Source of the DNA: Ruminococcus sp. UBA3665 | Lineage (GTDB): Bacteria; Bacillota; Clostridia; Oscillospirales; Ruminococcaceae | Direction of reading: 5' to 3' | Assembly: GCA_002373165.1 (NCBI GenBank) | Contig: DFJS01000049.1 | Coordinates: 47,791 to 111,790, forward strand | Length of the DNA: 64,000 nt | Shown: piece after piece, positions 24,395-34,133 of the stretch | Layout of the letters: each line of letters starts with the position of its first letter | Numbering within the stretch: position 1 is the stretch's first letter | Position numbers and translations under genes: made by a program | Notes under the pieces: generated by a model | Seen by the model: only the letters and a program-made list of their open reading frames with translations | The model's database searches: none | What the model was told of the DNA's origin: nothing

Positions 24395-26335
24395 TCAGTC
24401 TTCGTCTTCCTCAACTTCTCTCATAGAAATCGAGATTCTCTTGTTGTCAGCATCAATGCCGATAATCTTAACCTGCACTTCGTCGCCGACAGAGACAACA
24501 TCCTTGACATTTTCCACACGGCGGTCAGCCAGCTGGGAAATATGAATCAGACCGTCCACGCCGTCGATAATCTGCGCAAATGCGCCGAACGATGTGATAG
24601 AAACAATCTTAGCTGTCACAATATCGCCAATGGCATAGTTTGCCATGAATTTTTCCCACGGATTGTCTTCGGCTCTCTTGTAGCCCAGAGAAATTCTCTG
24701 CTTGTCAGGATCCAGATCCTTGATATAAACTTTCAGCGTATCGCCGACAGAAACTACCTGGCTGGGATGCTTGATTCTGTTCCAGGACAGTTCAGAGATA
24801 TGCACCATACCGTCAATGCCGCCCAGGTCAACAAATGCGCCGTAGCTTGTCAGGGACTTGACTTCGCCTTCGTATTCCTTGCCGACTTCCGCAGTTTTCC
24901 AGAATTCTGTCTTGGCAGCTTCCTTTGCCTGACGGGATACGGCACGGATAGAGCCGACTGCGCTCTTCTTGCGTTCCGGAGCTTCCAGAATCATGAATTT
25001 TACAGTCTGGCCTTTCAGTTCGTCCAGAGAAGCCTCACGCGGCAGTCCGGTCTGAGAAGCCGGAATAAAAATGCGCACGCCTTCGTAATAAACATTTACG
25101 CCGCCCTTGACTACGTTTGTGACAGCTGCTTCCAGAATAGCATTTTCTTCTTTTGCCTGGATTACTTTATCCACACCGGCCTGCTCATCCACTTTTTTCT
25201 TGGAAAGGGTAGCAATACCGTCCTGATCGCTGACTTTAATCACAATCAGGTCAATTTCATCGCCTTCCTTGACAATATCAGAGGGCTTCTTGGTGGGGTC
25301 ACTGGTCAGTTCGCTGGCCGGAACAGTACCGGTCTGCTTTGCGCCGAGGTCTACAATGACTTCGCTGTTATTCACAGCCATGACACAGCCTTTCACTCTA
25401 TCTCCGTTTCTCAGCTTTTTGCTGAAATTTTCGCTCTCGATTGCCTGAGCAAAATCGATGTCTTCCTCCGTTTCCGGAATTTTGTTCAGATTTTCTTCCA
25501 TGGTAAAAATTACCTCCTTAATAATATGTGCCGGTGTGGATGCACCAGCAGTAATGCCGATAGTCCCGGCATCAGACAGGTCTAAAGTGTCAAGCTCGTC
25601 CGCATTCTCAATATGATAGCTTTTGCAGTACCGGCTGCTGATATCATGAAGCTTTACCGTATTGGAACTATGTTTTCCGCCGATGATAATCATGCAGTCC
25701 GACTGTGCCGCAAGGGCAGCAGCATCACGCTGCCTTTGCTCGGTTGCACTGCAAATAGTCTGGTAAACAACAATATGAAAATTTTCGTGAGGAAGGACTT
25801 TCAAACACTCTCCCCATAATATATTATTATACGTTGTTTGCGCCACAATTGCAAGGGTTTTTGAAAAGTTTTTTTCCAGATTCTGAAAAAAGTCTTTCAG
25901 CACAAATTGATCTTTGAAAACAAAATAATTTTGTTCACAATGGCCAATAATTCCCTGCACTTCGGGATGATTTTCGTCACCGGCAATCAGAATCAGGCTG
26001 CCTTTTGCTGTTTCTTCTGCCACAATTTTATGAATGCGTCTGACAAAAGGGCAGGTAGCATCAATCACAGGATTACCAAGGGCATGAATCTGATCATAGA
26101 CAGATTTTTCGACACCATGCGAGCGGATTGCCACATATTCTCCGGGGCGGAGCTGAGAAACATCTTCAATAATTCTTGCACCTTTTGCCTGCATATCCTG
26201 CACAACATCTGTGTTGTGAATCACTGGCCCCAGTGTTGCGACGGGCTTGTGCTGTTTCAGTGCCTGGTAAACCAGATCGACAGCACGGTCAACACCAAAA
26301 CAGAATCCGGCGGATTTCGCAACCTTGATTTTCAT
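24395..26335 (-). CDS. ispH: IspH (HMBPP reductase) fused to ribosomal protein S1-type domains
   Basis: Residues 1-280 are IspH, the last enzyme of the MEP isoprenoid pathway, with three cluster cysteines in AGFCFGVDRAV, DATCPFVRR and QTICSATEQRQ. Residues of about 315-646 carry four S1 RNA-binding domains, for example GKEYEGEVKSLTSYGAFVDL and GDIVTAKIVSITSFGAFAQI, the second being divergent. Such fusions are known in Clostridia. Start ATG 26335 (MKIKVAKSAG) has GAAGG upstream; an in-frame TTG 18 nt earlier is rejected. It is probably the only S1-like protein source nearby. Confidence 0.95.
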   Translation of the reverse strand: MKIKVAKSAGFCFGVDRAVDLVYQALKQHKPVATLGPVIHNTDVVQDMQAKGARIIEDVSQLRPGEYVAIRSHGVEKSVYDQIHALGNPVIDATCPFVRRIHKIVAEETAKGSLILIAGDENHPEVQGIIGHCEQNYFVFKDQFVLKDFFQNLEKNFSKTLAIVAQTTYNNILWGECLKVLPHENFHIVVYQTICSATEQRQRDAAALAAQSDCMIIIGGKHSSNTVKLHDISSRYCKSYHIENADELDTLDLSDAGTIGITAGASTPAHIIKEVIFTMEENLNKIPETEEDIDFAQAIESENFSKKLRNGDRVKGCVMAVNNSEVIVDLGAKQTGTVPASELTSDPTKKPSDIVKEGDEIDLIVIKVSDQDGIATLSKKKVDEQAGVDKVIQAKEENAILEAAVTNVVKGGVNVYYEGVRIFIPASQTGLPREASLDELKGQTVKFMILEAPERKKSAVGSIRAVSRQAKEAAKTEFWKTAEVGKEYEGEVKSLTSYGAFVDLGGIDGMVHISELSWNRIKHPSQVVSVGDTLKVYIKDLDPDKQRISLGYKRAEDNPWEKFMANYAIGDIVTAKIVSITSFGAFAQIIDGVDGLIHISQLADRRVENVKDVVSVGDEVQVKIIGIDADNKRISISMREVEEDED

Positions 26336-26371
26336 GAAACCGCCTTCTTTCAAAAAATTGAATCATAATTT

Positions 26372-26400
26372 ATTATAGCATATAATTTTCAATTTGTCAA
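26372..26400 (-). promoter_or_regulatory. Promoter of ispH-S1
   Basis: On the minus strand, TTGACA (26400-26395), a 17-nt spacer and TATAAT (26377-26372). Confidence 0.88.
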
Positions 26401-26437
26401 GTGCGAATCAGAAATTAAAAAAAATCTGTTATAGTTC

Positions 26438-26466
26438 TTGTGTTTTGTCGAAATTTGTGCTATAAT
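26438..26466 (+). promoter_or_regulatory. Promoter of the small lipoprotein gene
   Basis: TTGTGT 26438-26443, a 17-nt spacer and TATAAT 26461-26466; divergent from the ispH promoter. Confidence 0.65.
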
Positions 26467-26507
26467 AGACAGGAAAGACTAAATTTTTTCAGGGGAGAAT
26501 GTTTTTT

Positions 26508-26768
26508 ATGAAAACAAAAATTTTTTGCCTTCTGCTTCCGGCGGCAGTACTGCTCTTTACTTCCTGCGGAGAACCCCAGGCGGCTGTGTCCTCTGCTGTA
26601 CAGACAACAGCGACGGAAGATCCGTACGCCCAGTACGGCGATGATGTGGAATTTATCGACGCGCCGATGACTGCTCCTGCCATCATAGACGGGGACGAAC
26701 TCCCGGAGGACGAAACATCGGCCCCGGAAGTCTATCAGGAAGCTCCCCCCGATATGCCGGAGTCCTGA
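26508..26768 (+). CDS. Small lipoprotein
   Basis: The 86 residues start at ATG 26508, with GGGGAG about 10 nt upstream. A signal peptide with lipobox (LLPAAVLLFTSC) is followed by a short, acidic, proline-rich and unstructured tail (PEDETSAPEVYQEAPPDMPE). It has no enzymatic domain. It is probably anchored outside the membrane. Its function is unknown. Confidence 0.72.
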   Translation: MKTKIFCLLLPAAVLLFTSCGEPQAAVSSAVQTTATEDPYAQYGDDVEFIDAPMTAPAIIDGDELPEDETSAPEVYQEAPPDMPES

Positions 26769-26773
26769 ACATG

Positions 26774-26820
26774 AAAAATCTGCTGTACTGATTTTTCAGC
26801 ACAGCGGATTTTTTTATTTT
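26774..26820. terminator. Bidirectional terminator between lipoprotein and plsC
   Basis: AAAATCTGCTGT pairs with ACAGCGGATTTT around a 12-nt loop. T runs lie on the plus side and A runs on the other, serving both convergent genes. Confidence 0.8.
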
Positions 26821-27452
26821 TTTGCTTCTGCCGGAAGCTCCGGTTCGTCAACCAGTGCTTTGATGCCGTCCATAATCGGCGGCATGATTTCTGTCCGCAG
26901 AGTTTTCAATAATTCCCGTTCGGACAGATGTTCCGTATCCGGAAGCGATTCTGCCGGAATCGGTTCGCCGATTCTGACAACAATCTTGCTGCGGAAGTGA
27001 AGCTTTTCGCCCTCGAAATTAATGCCGATCGGGATGATATCAGCGCGGACTCTTGCCGCTACCAGAGCAACGCCGGATTTTCCTTTTCCGACACGGCCGT
27101 CTTTGCTTCTGGTGCCTTCCGGAAAAATCAGCAGATTTTTCCCGTTCCGGATACAGTCGGCAGAAGTTTCTATCACAGAAAAATCGCCGGAACCGCGTTC
27201 CACAGGAAAGGCTCCCAGCCAGCGGATCAGCCCGGCAAAGGCACGGCTGCCTTCAAATAATTCTTTTTTGGCCATAAATCCGAATCTTCCGTATCCGGAA
27301 AGCGCAACCAGAACAGGATCCAGATAGCTTCTGTGATTCGAGACAAAAATATATTTCTGGTCTTTCCGGATATGCTTCCGGCCTTCAAATTTCAGATTAT
27401 ACCAGATGTGCAGAGCAATCCGCACCAGCAGCATTGCGATGAAATACAGCAT
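26814..27452 (-). CDS. plsC: 1-acyl-sn-glycerol-3-phosphate acyltransferase
   Basis: The enzyme makes phosphatidic acid from lysophosphatidic acid at the membrane. The 212 residues have an N-terminal helix and the acyltransferase motifs NHRSYLDP (HX4D), GAFPVERG and IFPEGTRSKDG. It starts 14 nt after cmk, as the last gene of the long minus-strand run. Confidence 0.92.
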   Translation of the reverse strand: MLYFIAMLLVRIALHIWYNLKFEGRKHIRKDQKYIFVSNHRSYLDPVLVALSGYGRFGFMAKKELFEGSRAFAGLIRWLGAFPVERGSGDFSVIETSADCIRNGKNLLIFPEGTRSKDGRVGKGKSGVALVAARVRADIIPIGINFEGEKLHFRSKIVVRIGEPIPAESLPDTEHLSERELLKTLRTEIMPPIMDGIKALVDEPELPAEAKK

Positions 27453-27466
27453 AAGCAGGCCTGCTT

Positions 27467-28132
27467 TCAGTCCAGTTTTTCTTTAATCAGTGCCGTGATA
27501 TGCTCCACTACCTCATGAAAGCCCATGGCAGAAGAGTCTACTAGCACGGCATCCTCTGCCTGACAAAGCGGCGCAATGTCACGATGCATATCCTGATAGT
27601 CACGTTTTTTGATATCTTCCAGAATTTCTTCATATTCCGGACAGCCGGGCTTTTCGCGCAGTTCCAGATATCTCCGGGAAGCGCGTTCTTCGGCAGAAGC
27701 CGTCAGGAAAATTTTTAAATCTGCATGAGGCAGGACTACTGTGCCGATATCGCGGCCGTCCATGATAATATTATTTTCCGAAGCAATTTTTTTCTGCAAG
27801 TCAAGCAGATGCTTTCTGACGGCAGGCACTGCCGAAACTCTGGAAGCCGCCATGGAAACTTCCGGACTGCGGATGTAATCAGAAACATCTTCGCCGCACA
27901 GAAAAACACGCTGTACGCCGCCGATGAATTTCAATTCAATTTCGATTTCAGAAATTTGTTTTGTAATCTGTTCTTCTTCCAGGCAGCCGTTCCGGATGGC
28001 ATACAGACCAATAGCGCGGTACATGGCACCTGTATCTACATGAATAAAGCCCAGATCTTTGGCCACAGCTTTGGAAATACTGCTTTTGCCTGCGCCGCTG
28101 GGGCCGTCGATGGCAATATTGATTGTTTTCAT
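27467..28132 (-). CDS. cmk: Cytidylate kinase
   Basis: The enzyme phosphorylates CMP and dCMP. The 221 residues begin with the P-loop IAIDGPSGAGKSSISKAVAK. The YRAIGLYAI, MDGRDIGTVVLP and LTASAEERASRRYLEL segments are typical. AAAGGAG lies ahead of ATG 28132, 40 nt after the yhiN-type gene. cmk-plsC adjacency is common in Firmicutes. Confidence 0.96.
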   Translation of the reverse strand: MKTINIAIDGPSGAGKSSISKAVAKDLGFIHVDTGAMYRAIGLYAIRNGCLEEEQITKQISEIEIELKFIGGVQRVFLCGEDVSDYIRSPEVSMAASRVSAVPAVRKHLLDLQKKIASENNIIMDGRDIGTVVLPHADLKIFLTASAEERASRRYLELREKPGCPEYEEILEDIKKRDYQDMHRDIAPLCQAEDAVLVDSSAMGFHEVVEHITALIKEKLD

Positions 28133-28172
28133 AAAAAAATCACAACTCCTTTAAATCATATCATGATGCTGT

Positions 28173-29384
28173 TCAGAAATTCATTGCTGCCAGATAGCCG
28201 GTAGCAAAGGCAATCTGCAAATTAAAACCGCCGGTATAGGCATCCACATCCAGGATTTCTCCGGCAAAATATAAATTCCGGATCAGCCGGGATTCCATTG
28301 TATTCGGCCGGACTTCCTGACAGGATACGCCGCCCCGTGTGATGATGCCTTCGGCAAGCGGCCGGGTGCCCCGGACTGTGAAAGCAAAATGTTTCAGCTC
28401 TTCACAAAGCCGGAACCGCTGCTGTCTGGTCAGGCTGTTGTTTTTCAGATACGGCGCAAATCCGCACCGGGCAAGCAGAGGAGCTACCATATTCGCCGGA
28501 ACAAGCTTCCGGCACAGGTGCGAAATCTGCTGATTGGGAATTCCGGCAATTTCACGCTGAATTCTCTGGTCCAGCTGTTCGGGCGTGAGGGCAGGTTTCA
28601 GGTCGATTTCCAGCATACAGCCTCGCGGCGTTTCCGGCAGATGTGCCGAGGCACTCAGCACCAGAGGCCCCGAAACGCCGAAATGCGTGAACAGCATTTC
28701 GCCCTGTTCTTCATAGAGAATTTTATTATTTTGTTTCAGGGCAAGTCTGACATTTTTCAGGGAAACGCCCATCATTTCGGCGCAGTCGCGTTCCAGCGTT
28801 TCCAGCGGCACGAGTGACGGACGGATTTCTGTTACTGTGTGTCCGGCCTTCCGGGCGATGGCATAGCCGTCTCCTTCGGAGCCTGTTCCCGGATATGTCG
28901 CGCCGCCTGCGGCCAGCAGAATTTTATCAGCAGTATAGCTTTTTTTCTCACAATTTACGCCAAGACAGACCTGATTTTCAATCATCAGGGATTCTGCTTT
29001 GTCCTGAATGATTCTGACATGCCGGTTCAGCATTTCTCTGTGAAGAGTTTCCACGATTTCGGCGGCCTGATCGCTGACAGGAAAGACTCTGTTTCCGCGT
29101 TCGGTTTTCAGGGCAACGCCCCAGGATTCAAAACACTGCATGACATCCTGCGGCGAACATGCCGCAAAGGCACTGTATAAAAAGCGGCTGTTCCGGAGAA
29201 TATGCTTCATGAGTGTGTCACGGTCACATGCATTTGTCAGATTACAGCGGCCTTTTCCGGTAATCCGGAGTTTTTTGCCGATTTGTTTATTTTTTTCAAT
29301 CAGCGTGACTTGGTGCCCCTGTTCCGCCGCGTGAACGGCCGCGAAACAGCCGGAAGCTCCTCCGCCGATGATGAGTATCTTCAT
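28173..29384 (-). CDS. HI0933/YhiN family FAD-dependent oxidoreductase
   Basis: The 403 residues begin with the dinucleotide-binding motif ILIIGGGASGCFAAVHAAEQ and contain the family signature GKGRCNLTNACD, with AAGGATYPGTGSEGDGYAIA and a C-terminal FAD motif (GEILDVDAYTGGFNLQIAFA). The family is very common, but its reaction is not established. Its start overlaps the stop of the DUF3006 gene by 4 nt. Confidence 0.92.
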   Translation of the reverse strand: MKILIIGGGASGCFAAVHAAEQGHQVTLIEKNKQIGKKLRITGKGRCNLTNACDRDTLMKHILRNSRFLYSAFAACSPQDVMQCFESWGVALKTERGNRVFPVSDQAAEIVETLHREMLNRHVRIIQDKAESLMIENQVCLGVNCEKKSYTADKILLAAGGATYPGTGSEGDGYAIARKAGHTVTEIRPSLVPLETLERDCAEMMGVSLKNVRLALKQNNKILYEEQGEMLFTHFGVSGPLVLSASAHLPETPRGCMLEIDLKPALTPEQLDQRIQREIAGIPNQQISHLCRKLVPANMVAPLLARCGFAPYLKNNSLTRQQRFRLCEELKHFAFTVRGTRPLAEGIITRGGVSCQEVRPNTMESRLIRNLYFAGEILDVDAYTGGFNLQIAFATGYLAAMNF

Positions 29385-29602
29385 GATGCGTTTCCCTCCA
29401 GCATACGGCGGCGGCGTTCGGCAAGAGCCTTTCGGCGTGCATCAGTTTCCGGGTGCAGAATCTGCCAGCCGTTTTCCGACCATTCCAGCAGATCACCTTC
29501 CTGCGCTTCCGGCGGAAGCTTTTCACGCAGAAAATCCGTGAAGATGCCATCATGTTCCAGAACAGCAAAATTATTTTCAAAGCGATCGATACTGTAAATC
29601 AT
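29381..29602 (-). CDS. DUF3006 family protein
   Basis: The 73 residues are a small beta barrel-like domain (YSIDRFENNFAVLEHDG) with a basic helical tail (ARRKALAERRRRMLE), the DUF3006 pattern. DUF3006 genes are usually found beside ComEC-type metallo-beta-lactamase genes, as here (7 nt upstream). Its function is unknown. Confidence 0.85.
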   Translation of the reverse strand: MIYSIDRFENNFAVLEHDGIFTDFLREKLPPEAQEGDLLEWSENGWQILHPETDARRKALAERRRRMLEGNAS

Positions 29603-29609
29603 AAAATTC

Positions 29610-30575
29610 TTACTCCTTGCCGCTTGTCAGCACGTTGCAGGCTTTTGTATCTTTGTCGTAGAGAAATACAATATCGCCCTGCTGTGCCGTGATGTAGATT
29701 TGATCTGTATAGGCTTTCAGATGTTCCAGCGTACTTTCTGCCGGATGGCCGTATTTGTTATCGACTCCGCAGGAAATGGCTGCATAAGCCGGCTGTACCT
29801 GTTCCAGAAAAGCAGTTCCGGAAGATGTATCGCTTCCGTGATGGCCGGCTTTCAGGAACGTAGCTTTCAGCTGGGAATTATCCACTGTGGAAAGAATTGT
29901 TTTTTCCTCCGGCGTTTCCATATCGCCTGTAAAGAGGCAGACAATATCATCATACTGAACCCGGAGCACCAGCGAGGAATTATTCAGTGAAGAGGCATGT
30001 TCCGAAACAGGGCCTAATACGGTAATCTGCGCACTGCCGAGGGAAAAGGCATCGCCGGTTTTCAGAGCTTTGTATTCTGCGCCGGAAGCCTGAATGGCAT
30101 CCAGATATTTTTCATAAGTTTTGGTTGTCGGAATCAAAGAATCCTGAAAGACAGGTTCAATCATTGCTTTCGGCCTGACCGAAGCGAAAACTTTCGGAAA
30201 GCCGCCGATGTGATCGGCGTGCATGTGCGTGGCGGCGGCACAGTCCAGTTCTGTAATGCCCTGGCCGTTCAGATAGCTGATAATCTTCGGAGCGGCACTC
30301 GATTCGGCGGCATCAATCAGGAGCGTCTTGCCGTCCGCCTTAATCAGAATGCTGTCACCCTGACCGACATCGATGACATGCACCTGAAATTCAGCATCAG
30401 ATACAGTGAGATTCTGATTCTGTGTATTTTCCTGATTCTGAGAATGCTGTGTGCTGTACTGGCCGCTGAGCAGGGCAATGATTGTCATAATCGTAACCAG
30501 AATGCTGTAAATAAATTTATTTTTAGAATTTTCCGGCTGCTGATCGGGCAGGGGAGTCTGTTTTTTTCCGGCCAT
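29610..30575 (-). CDS. Membrane-anchored ComEC/Rec2-type metallo-beta-lactamase-fold hydrolase
   Basis: The 321 residues start at ATG 30575 behind GGAGAG, 4 nt after ftsK. One N-terminal membrane helix (FIYSILVTIMTIIALLSG) places the hydrolase domain outside. Metal ligands are THMHADHIGG, TGDMET and KAGHHGSDTSSG. It matches the isolated C-terminal nuclease-like domain of ComEC (VHVIDVGQGDSILI). A role in external DNA or nucleotide cleavage is plausible from the family, not shown here. Confidence 0.88.
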   Translation of the reverse strand: MAGKKQTPLPDQQPENSKNKFIYSILVTIMTIIALLSGQYSTQHSQNQENTQNQNLTVSDAEFQVHVIDVGQGDSILIKADGKTLLIDAAESSAAPKIISYLNGQGITELDCAAATHMHADHIGGFPKVFASVRPKAMIEPVFQDSLIPTTKTYEKYLDAIQASGAEYKALKTGDAFSLGSAQITVLGPVSEHASSLNNSSLVLRVQYDDIVCLFTGDMETPEEKTILSTVDNSQLKATFLKAGHHGSDTSSGTAFLEQVQPAYAAISCGVDNKYGHPAESTLEHLKAYTDQIYITAQQGDIVFLYDKDTKACNVLTSGKE

Positions 30576-30579
30576 GCAT

Positions 30580-33201
30580 TCACTCTCCTTTTCTGTGCAT
30601 TTTGCGCTGTTCCAGTTCCAGAGGAGACATGAGGACTTTCCGGGGCTTTGCGCCTTCGTAAGGGCCGATGATGCCTTTTTCTTCCAGCTCGTCCATAATT
30701 CTGGCGGCTCTGGCATAGCCCAGCCGCAGTCTTCTTTGCAGGTTGCTGGTGGAGGCCTGACCGGCTGCGACTACTACTTCAATCGCCTGTTCCACTAAGT
30801 CTTCATCTCCGGAAGGTACAATTTCTTCCGAACTGCTGCTTTTTTTCTTGTCTCCTGTCACGGCCATCTGATTGACGGCACGTTCGATTTCTTCGTCATA
30901 GCTGATAGTTTCAGACTGGTTTTTGATAAATTCCACTACTTTTTCAATTTCTTCTGTCGAAACATAACAGCCCTGTACTCTGACGGGCTTGGGCTGACCG
31001 CTGGGCAGATACAGCATATCGCCGTGGCCGAGCAGTTTTTCCGCGCCGCCTGTATCCAGAATAATTCTGGAATCGATCTGCGACATGACGGAAAGTGCGA
31101 TTCTGCTGGGGATATTGGCTTTGATCAGGCCGGTGATAATATCAGTTGTCGGCCGCTGTGTGGCGATAATCAGGTGCATTCCGGCCGCACGTGCCAGCTG
31201 TGCCAGACGGCAGATAGCTTCTTCTACTTCTTTGGAAGCCGTCATCATCAGATCGGCCAGCTCGTCGATGCAGATGACAATCTGCGGCAGTTTTGCGAGT
31301 TCCAGTTCTGGTTTTTCCAGGCAGATTCTGTTATAATCTTCCAGATTTCTGACGGAATTCCGGGCGAAGACATCATAACGGCGCAGCATTTCCTGTACTG
31401 CCCAGTTCAGAGCCCCGGCGGCTTTTTTGGGATCGGTAACAACAGGAATCAGCAGATGAGGAATGCCGTCATATACCCGGAATTCTACAATTTTGGGGTC
31501 AATCAGGATTAATTTTACCTCATCCGGCGCGGCATGATATAAAATACTCATGATAATCGAATTTGTGCAGACCGATTTACCGGAACCTGTTGCACCTGCA
31601 ATAATCATATGCGGCATTCTGGCAATATCGCCGATGATGACATTGCCTGCAATATCTTTTCCGACTCCGAAGGCGAGTTTGCTTCCGGCGTTCTGAAATT
31701 CAGGGGATTCCAGCAGTTCCCGGAGTGAAACAGTATCTTTCTGCGCGTTCGGCACTTCGATGCCGATAGCAGGCTTGCCGGGAATGGGGGCTTCGATGCG
31801 CACACCCTGTGCGGCAAGATTCAGGGCGATGTCATCTGAAAGATTTGTAATTTTCGATACTTTTACGCCGGGTGCGGGCTGTACTTCATATCTTGTGACG
31901 GAAGGCCCTCTGGCGATATTAGTAATATTGACATCTACGTTAAAGCTTTTCAGCACTTCGCACAGCTGATTGGCATTGTCGCGGAGTTCCTGTTTCAGAT
32001 TCGGGTCATCGGCATGGGAATCGCCGGGCTTGAGGAACTCCATTTTCGGCATGTGATAGCATTCCTGTACTGCCTGTGCCAGATCAGAAAAACGGGCGGC
32101 TTCGTCTGCAATTTCCAGAATAGATTCTTCTTTTTCGTCCTGTTTTTTCTTTTTGGCAGGGGTTTCGGCGGCATGGTTAATCAGGTCTTCCAGAGAAGGC
32201 AGAAGCTCCAGCTGATTTTCATCCTGCTCGCTTTCCGGTCTGGATCTGGATTTTTTGCGGACTCTAACTTTGCCGTCTTTTGAGGGAAGATCGAAAAATT
32301 CGCCCATACCGGGAGTTTCTTTTCTGGCCGGCGCAGTATCAACAGGGATATCAATCACAGAAGCATCGGCATCCTGATAAGACAGTCTTTTCGGCGCACT
32401 TTGCCGTGCGATGAAAAGTGCCTCCTGCTCCGTGCGCCGGTCATGTTCCTGCTGTTCTTCTTCATAACCGGAGACAAGCCGGAAATCGTTCTTATCTTCC
32501 CGGAGAAAATTTGCCAGATCATGAAAAGGCCTGTTTAAAAACCAGAACAGTTCTGACAGAGTTTTTTTAGTTGTCAGCATAATGCCGACAAAGGTAAACA
32601 GAATCATGATAATTTTCGCGCCGATTTCGCCGAATATTGCCTGAATGGGAAATGCTGCCGCACTGACCATGCCGCCGCCGCGCCAGGCAATGCCTTCTTC
32701 CCGGAGCATCTTGAAACAGCCAAAGAAATCATACTCCAGAATTCTTCCGCCGAAAATCATGATTTCAATCAGACAGCTTAAAAATATCATGCTGCCGATG
32801 AGAAAACGGATTTGTTTCCCTAATGTATCTTTATCTTTTTTTCTGTCAATCTGGATAGCCGTCCAGCACAGACCGACAGGAATCAGAACAGAAGGAATGC
32901 CGAACAGGCCTTTGATTGTCTCGTGCATGACTTTCCACATGGCACTGCCCTGGATAAAAATCAATAAAAATGTCAGAATTCCGGCCGCAAACAGGCAGAC
33001 AGAATAAATTCTGGCCGGAACTTCTTTTTGTTCCTGCTCTTTTTGTTCTTCTTCTGTAAGAGGAGAAGCCGGCACATCTTCCAGTGCAGGCATAGCAGGC
33101 TGTTTTGGTTTGGATTTTTTTTCCGGTTCTTTTTTGGTTTTTTTGGCAGAAGAATTTGATTTCTGCTTTGATGTACCGGATTTTTTTTTGGTTTCAGCCA
33201 C
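30580..33201 (-). CDS. ftsK: DNA translocase FtsK/SpoIIIE
   Basis: The hexameric DNA pump clears chromosomes at septa. The 873 residues contain a basic low-complexity start, four membrane helices (about 70-210), an acidic linker, the motor with Walker A AGATGSGKSVCTNSI and Walker B QIVICIDELADLMM, and a C-terminal gamma winged helix (STSNLQRRLRLGYARAARIM) that reads orienting sequences. With spoIIA and yqfCD in the window it could double as SpoIIIE. It lies 19 nt after uppP. Confidence 0.95.
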   Translation of the reverse strand: MAETKKKSGTSKQKSNSSAKKTKKEPEKKSKPKQPAMPALEDVPASPLTEEEQKEQEQKEVPARIYSVCLFAAGILTFLLIFIQGSAMWKVMHETIKGLFGIPSVLIPVGLCWTAIQIDRKKDKDTLGKQIRFLIGSMIFLSCLIEIMIFGGRILEYDFFGCFKMLREEGIAWRGGGMVSAAAFPIQAIFGEIGAKIIMILFTFVGIMLTTKKTLSELFWFLNRPFHDLANFLREDKNDFRLVSGYEEEQQEHDRRTEQEALFIARQSAPKRLSYQDADASVIDIPVDTAPARKETPGMGEFFDLPSKDGKVRVRKKSRSRPESEQDENQLELLPSLEDLINHAAETPAKKKKQDEKEESILEIADEAARFSDLAQAVQECYHMPKMEFLKPGDSHADDPNLKQELRDNANQLCEVLKSFNVDVNITNIARGPSVTRYEVQPAPGVKVSKITNLSDDIALNLAAQGVRIEAPIPGKPAIGIEVPNAQKDTVSLRELLESPEFQNAGSKLAFGVGKDIAGNVIIGDIARMPHMIIAGATGSGKSVCTNSIIMSILYHAAPDEVKLILIDPKIVEFRVYDGIPHLLIPVVTDPKKAAGALNWAVQEMLRRYDVFARNSVRNLEDYNRICLEKPELELAKLPQIVICIDELADLMMTASKEVEEAICRLAQLARAAGMHLIIATQRPTTDIITGLIKANIPSRIALSVMSQIDSRIILDTGGAEKLLGHGDMLYLPSGQPKPVRVQGCYVSTEEIEKVVEFIKNQSETISYDEEIERAVNQMAVTGDKKKSSSSEEIVPSGDEDLVEQAIEVVVAAGQASTSNLQRRLRLGYARAARIMDELEEKGIIGPYEGAKPRKVLMSPLELEQRKMHRKGE

Positions 33202-33220
33202 TTGTAATCCTTTCTTGAAA

Positions 33221-34072
33221 TTATCTTACTGCCTGGAAGATGCCGTATCCGGCTACGCCCAGACCAAGCACAAGCGTATAGAATGCAAAATATTTGAATT
33301 TATTATTCTTGACAAGCAGATCGACCAGCTTGATTGCTGCAATGCCGACTGCGGCGGCTACTGCAAAGCCAATCATGAAAACAGGAATATCGCCGACAGG
33401 CAGAACGTTGGCTTCTGCGGCATCTTTGATTTCTACCAGACATCCGGCCAGAATTGTCGGAATCCCCAGCATGAAAGAATATTTTACCGCAGTATCGCGG
33501 TCTGTGCCGATGAATAATGCACCGCAGATAGTCGAACCGCTCCGGGATACGCCCGGCAGAAGTGCCACTGCCTGAAACAGGCCGATAATCAGTGCATCTT
33601 TCCAGGTCATTGTGGCAGGGGTTTTGGTGCCGTCCTTGCATTTGTCCGACATGAATAAAATAAAACTTGTGTACAGAAAAAAACAGCCCAGTGCAATCAT
33701 ATATTTTGCGGCGACTCCCTCGATAAAATCGCGGATGAAATAAAACGGCACCAGCACTACAAGAGAAATCAGCATCATATAAATCATGCGGCGTTCCGGA
33801 CTGCCAAGCCCGGCTTTGAGTAATTTTCCGGTAAACAGGTCTTTCAGCATGGCAATGCATTCTTTGAACAATGCCGCAACGGTATCTTTAAATGCAATTC
33901 CGACCGCCAGAAGCGTTCCCAGATGCAGAAATGCCGAAAATAAAAAATTATTCTCGCTGGCGGCATTGCCGAATATATGCGAGTACAGCATCAGATGCCC
34001 CGAACTTGATACAGGCAGAAATTCCGTTAAGCCTTGAATAATTCCCATTAAAATAGAATCCAAAATTGACAT
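33221..34072 (-). CDS. uppP: Undecaprenyl-diphosphatase
   Basis: This integral membrane enzyme recycles undecaprenyl pyrophosphate for cell-wall synthesis. The 283 residues carry the two family motifs GLTEFLPVSSSGHL and PGVSRSGSTICGAL, and about eight helices. It confers basal bacitracin tolerance in other species. It precedes ftsK by 19 nt in the minus-strand run. Confidence 0.95.
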   Translation of the reverse strand: MSILDSILMGIIQGLTEFLPVSSSGHLMLYSHIFGNAASENNFLFSAFLHLGTLLAVGIAFKDTVAALFKECIAMLKDLFTGKLLKAGLGSPERRMIYMMLISLVVLVPFYFIRDFIEGVAAKYMIALGCFFLYTSFILFMSDKCKDGTKTPATMTWKDALIIGLFQAVALLPGVSRSGSTICGALFIGTDRDTAVKYSFMLGIPTILAGCLVEIKDAAEANVLPVGDIPVFMIGFAVAAAVGIAAIKLVDLLVKNNKFKYFAFYTLVLGLGVAGYGIFQAVR

Positions 34073-34133
34073 AGTATGTAATCTCCTTTATCCTTATTAT
34101 ATATAATATATTTATTTATCTCTGTCTAAAAAA

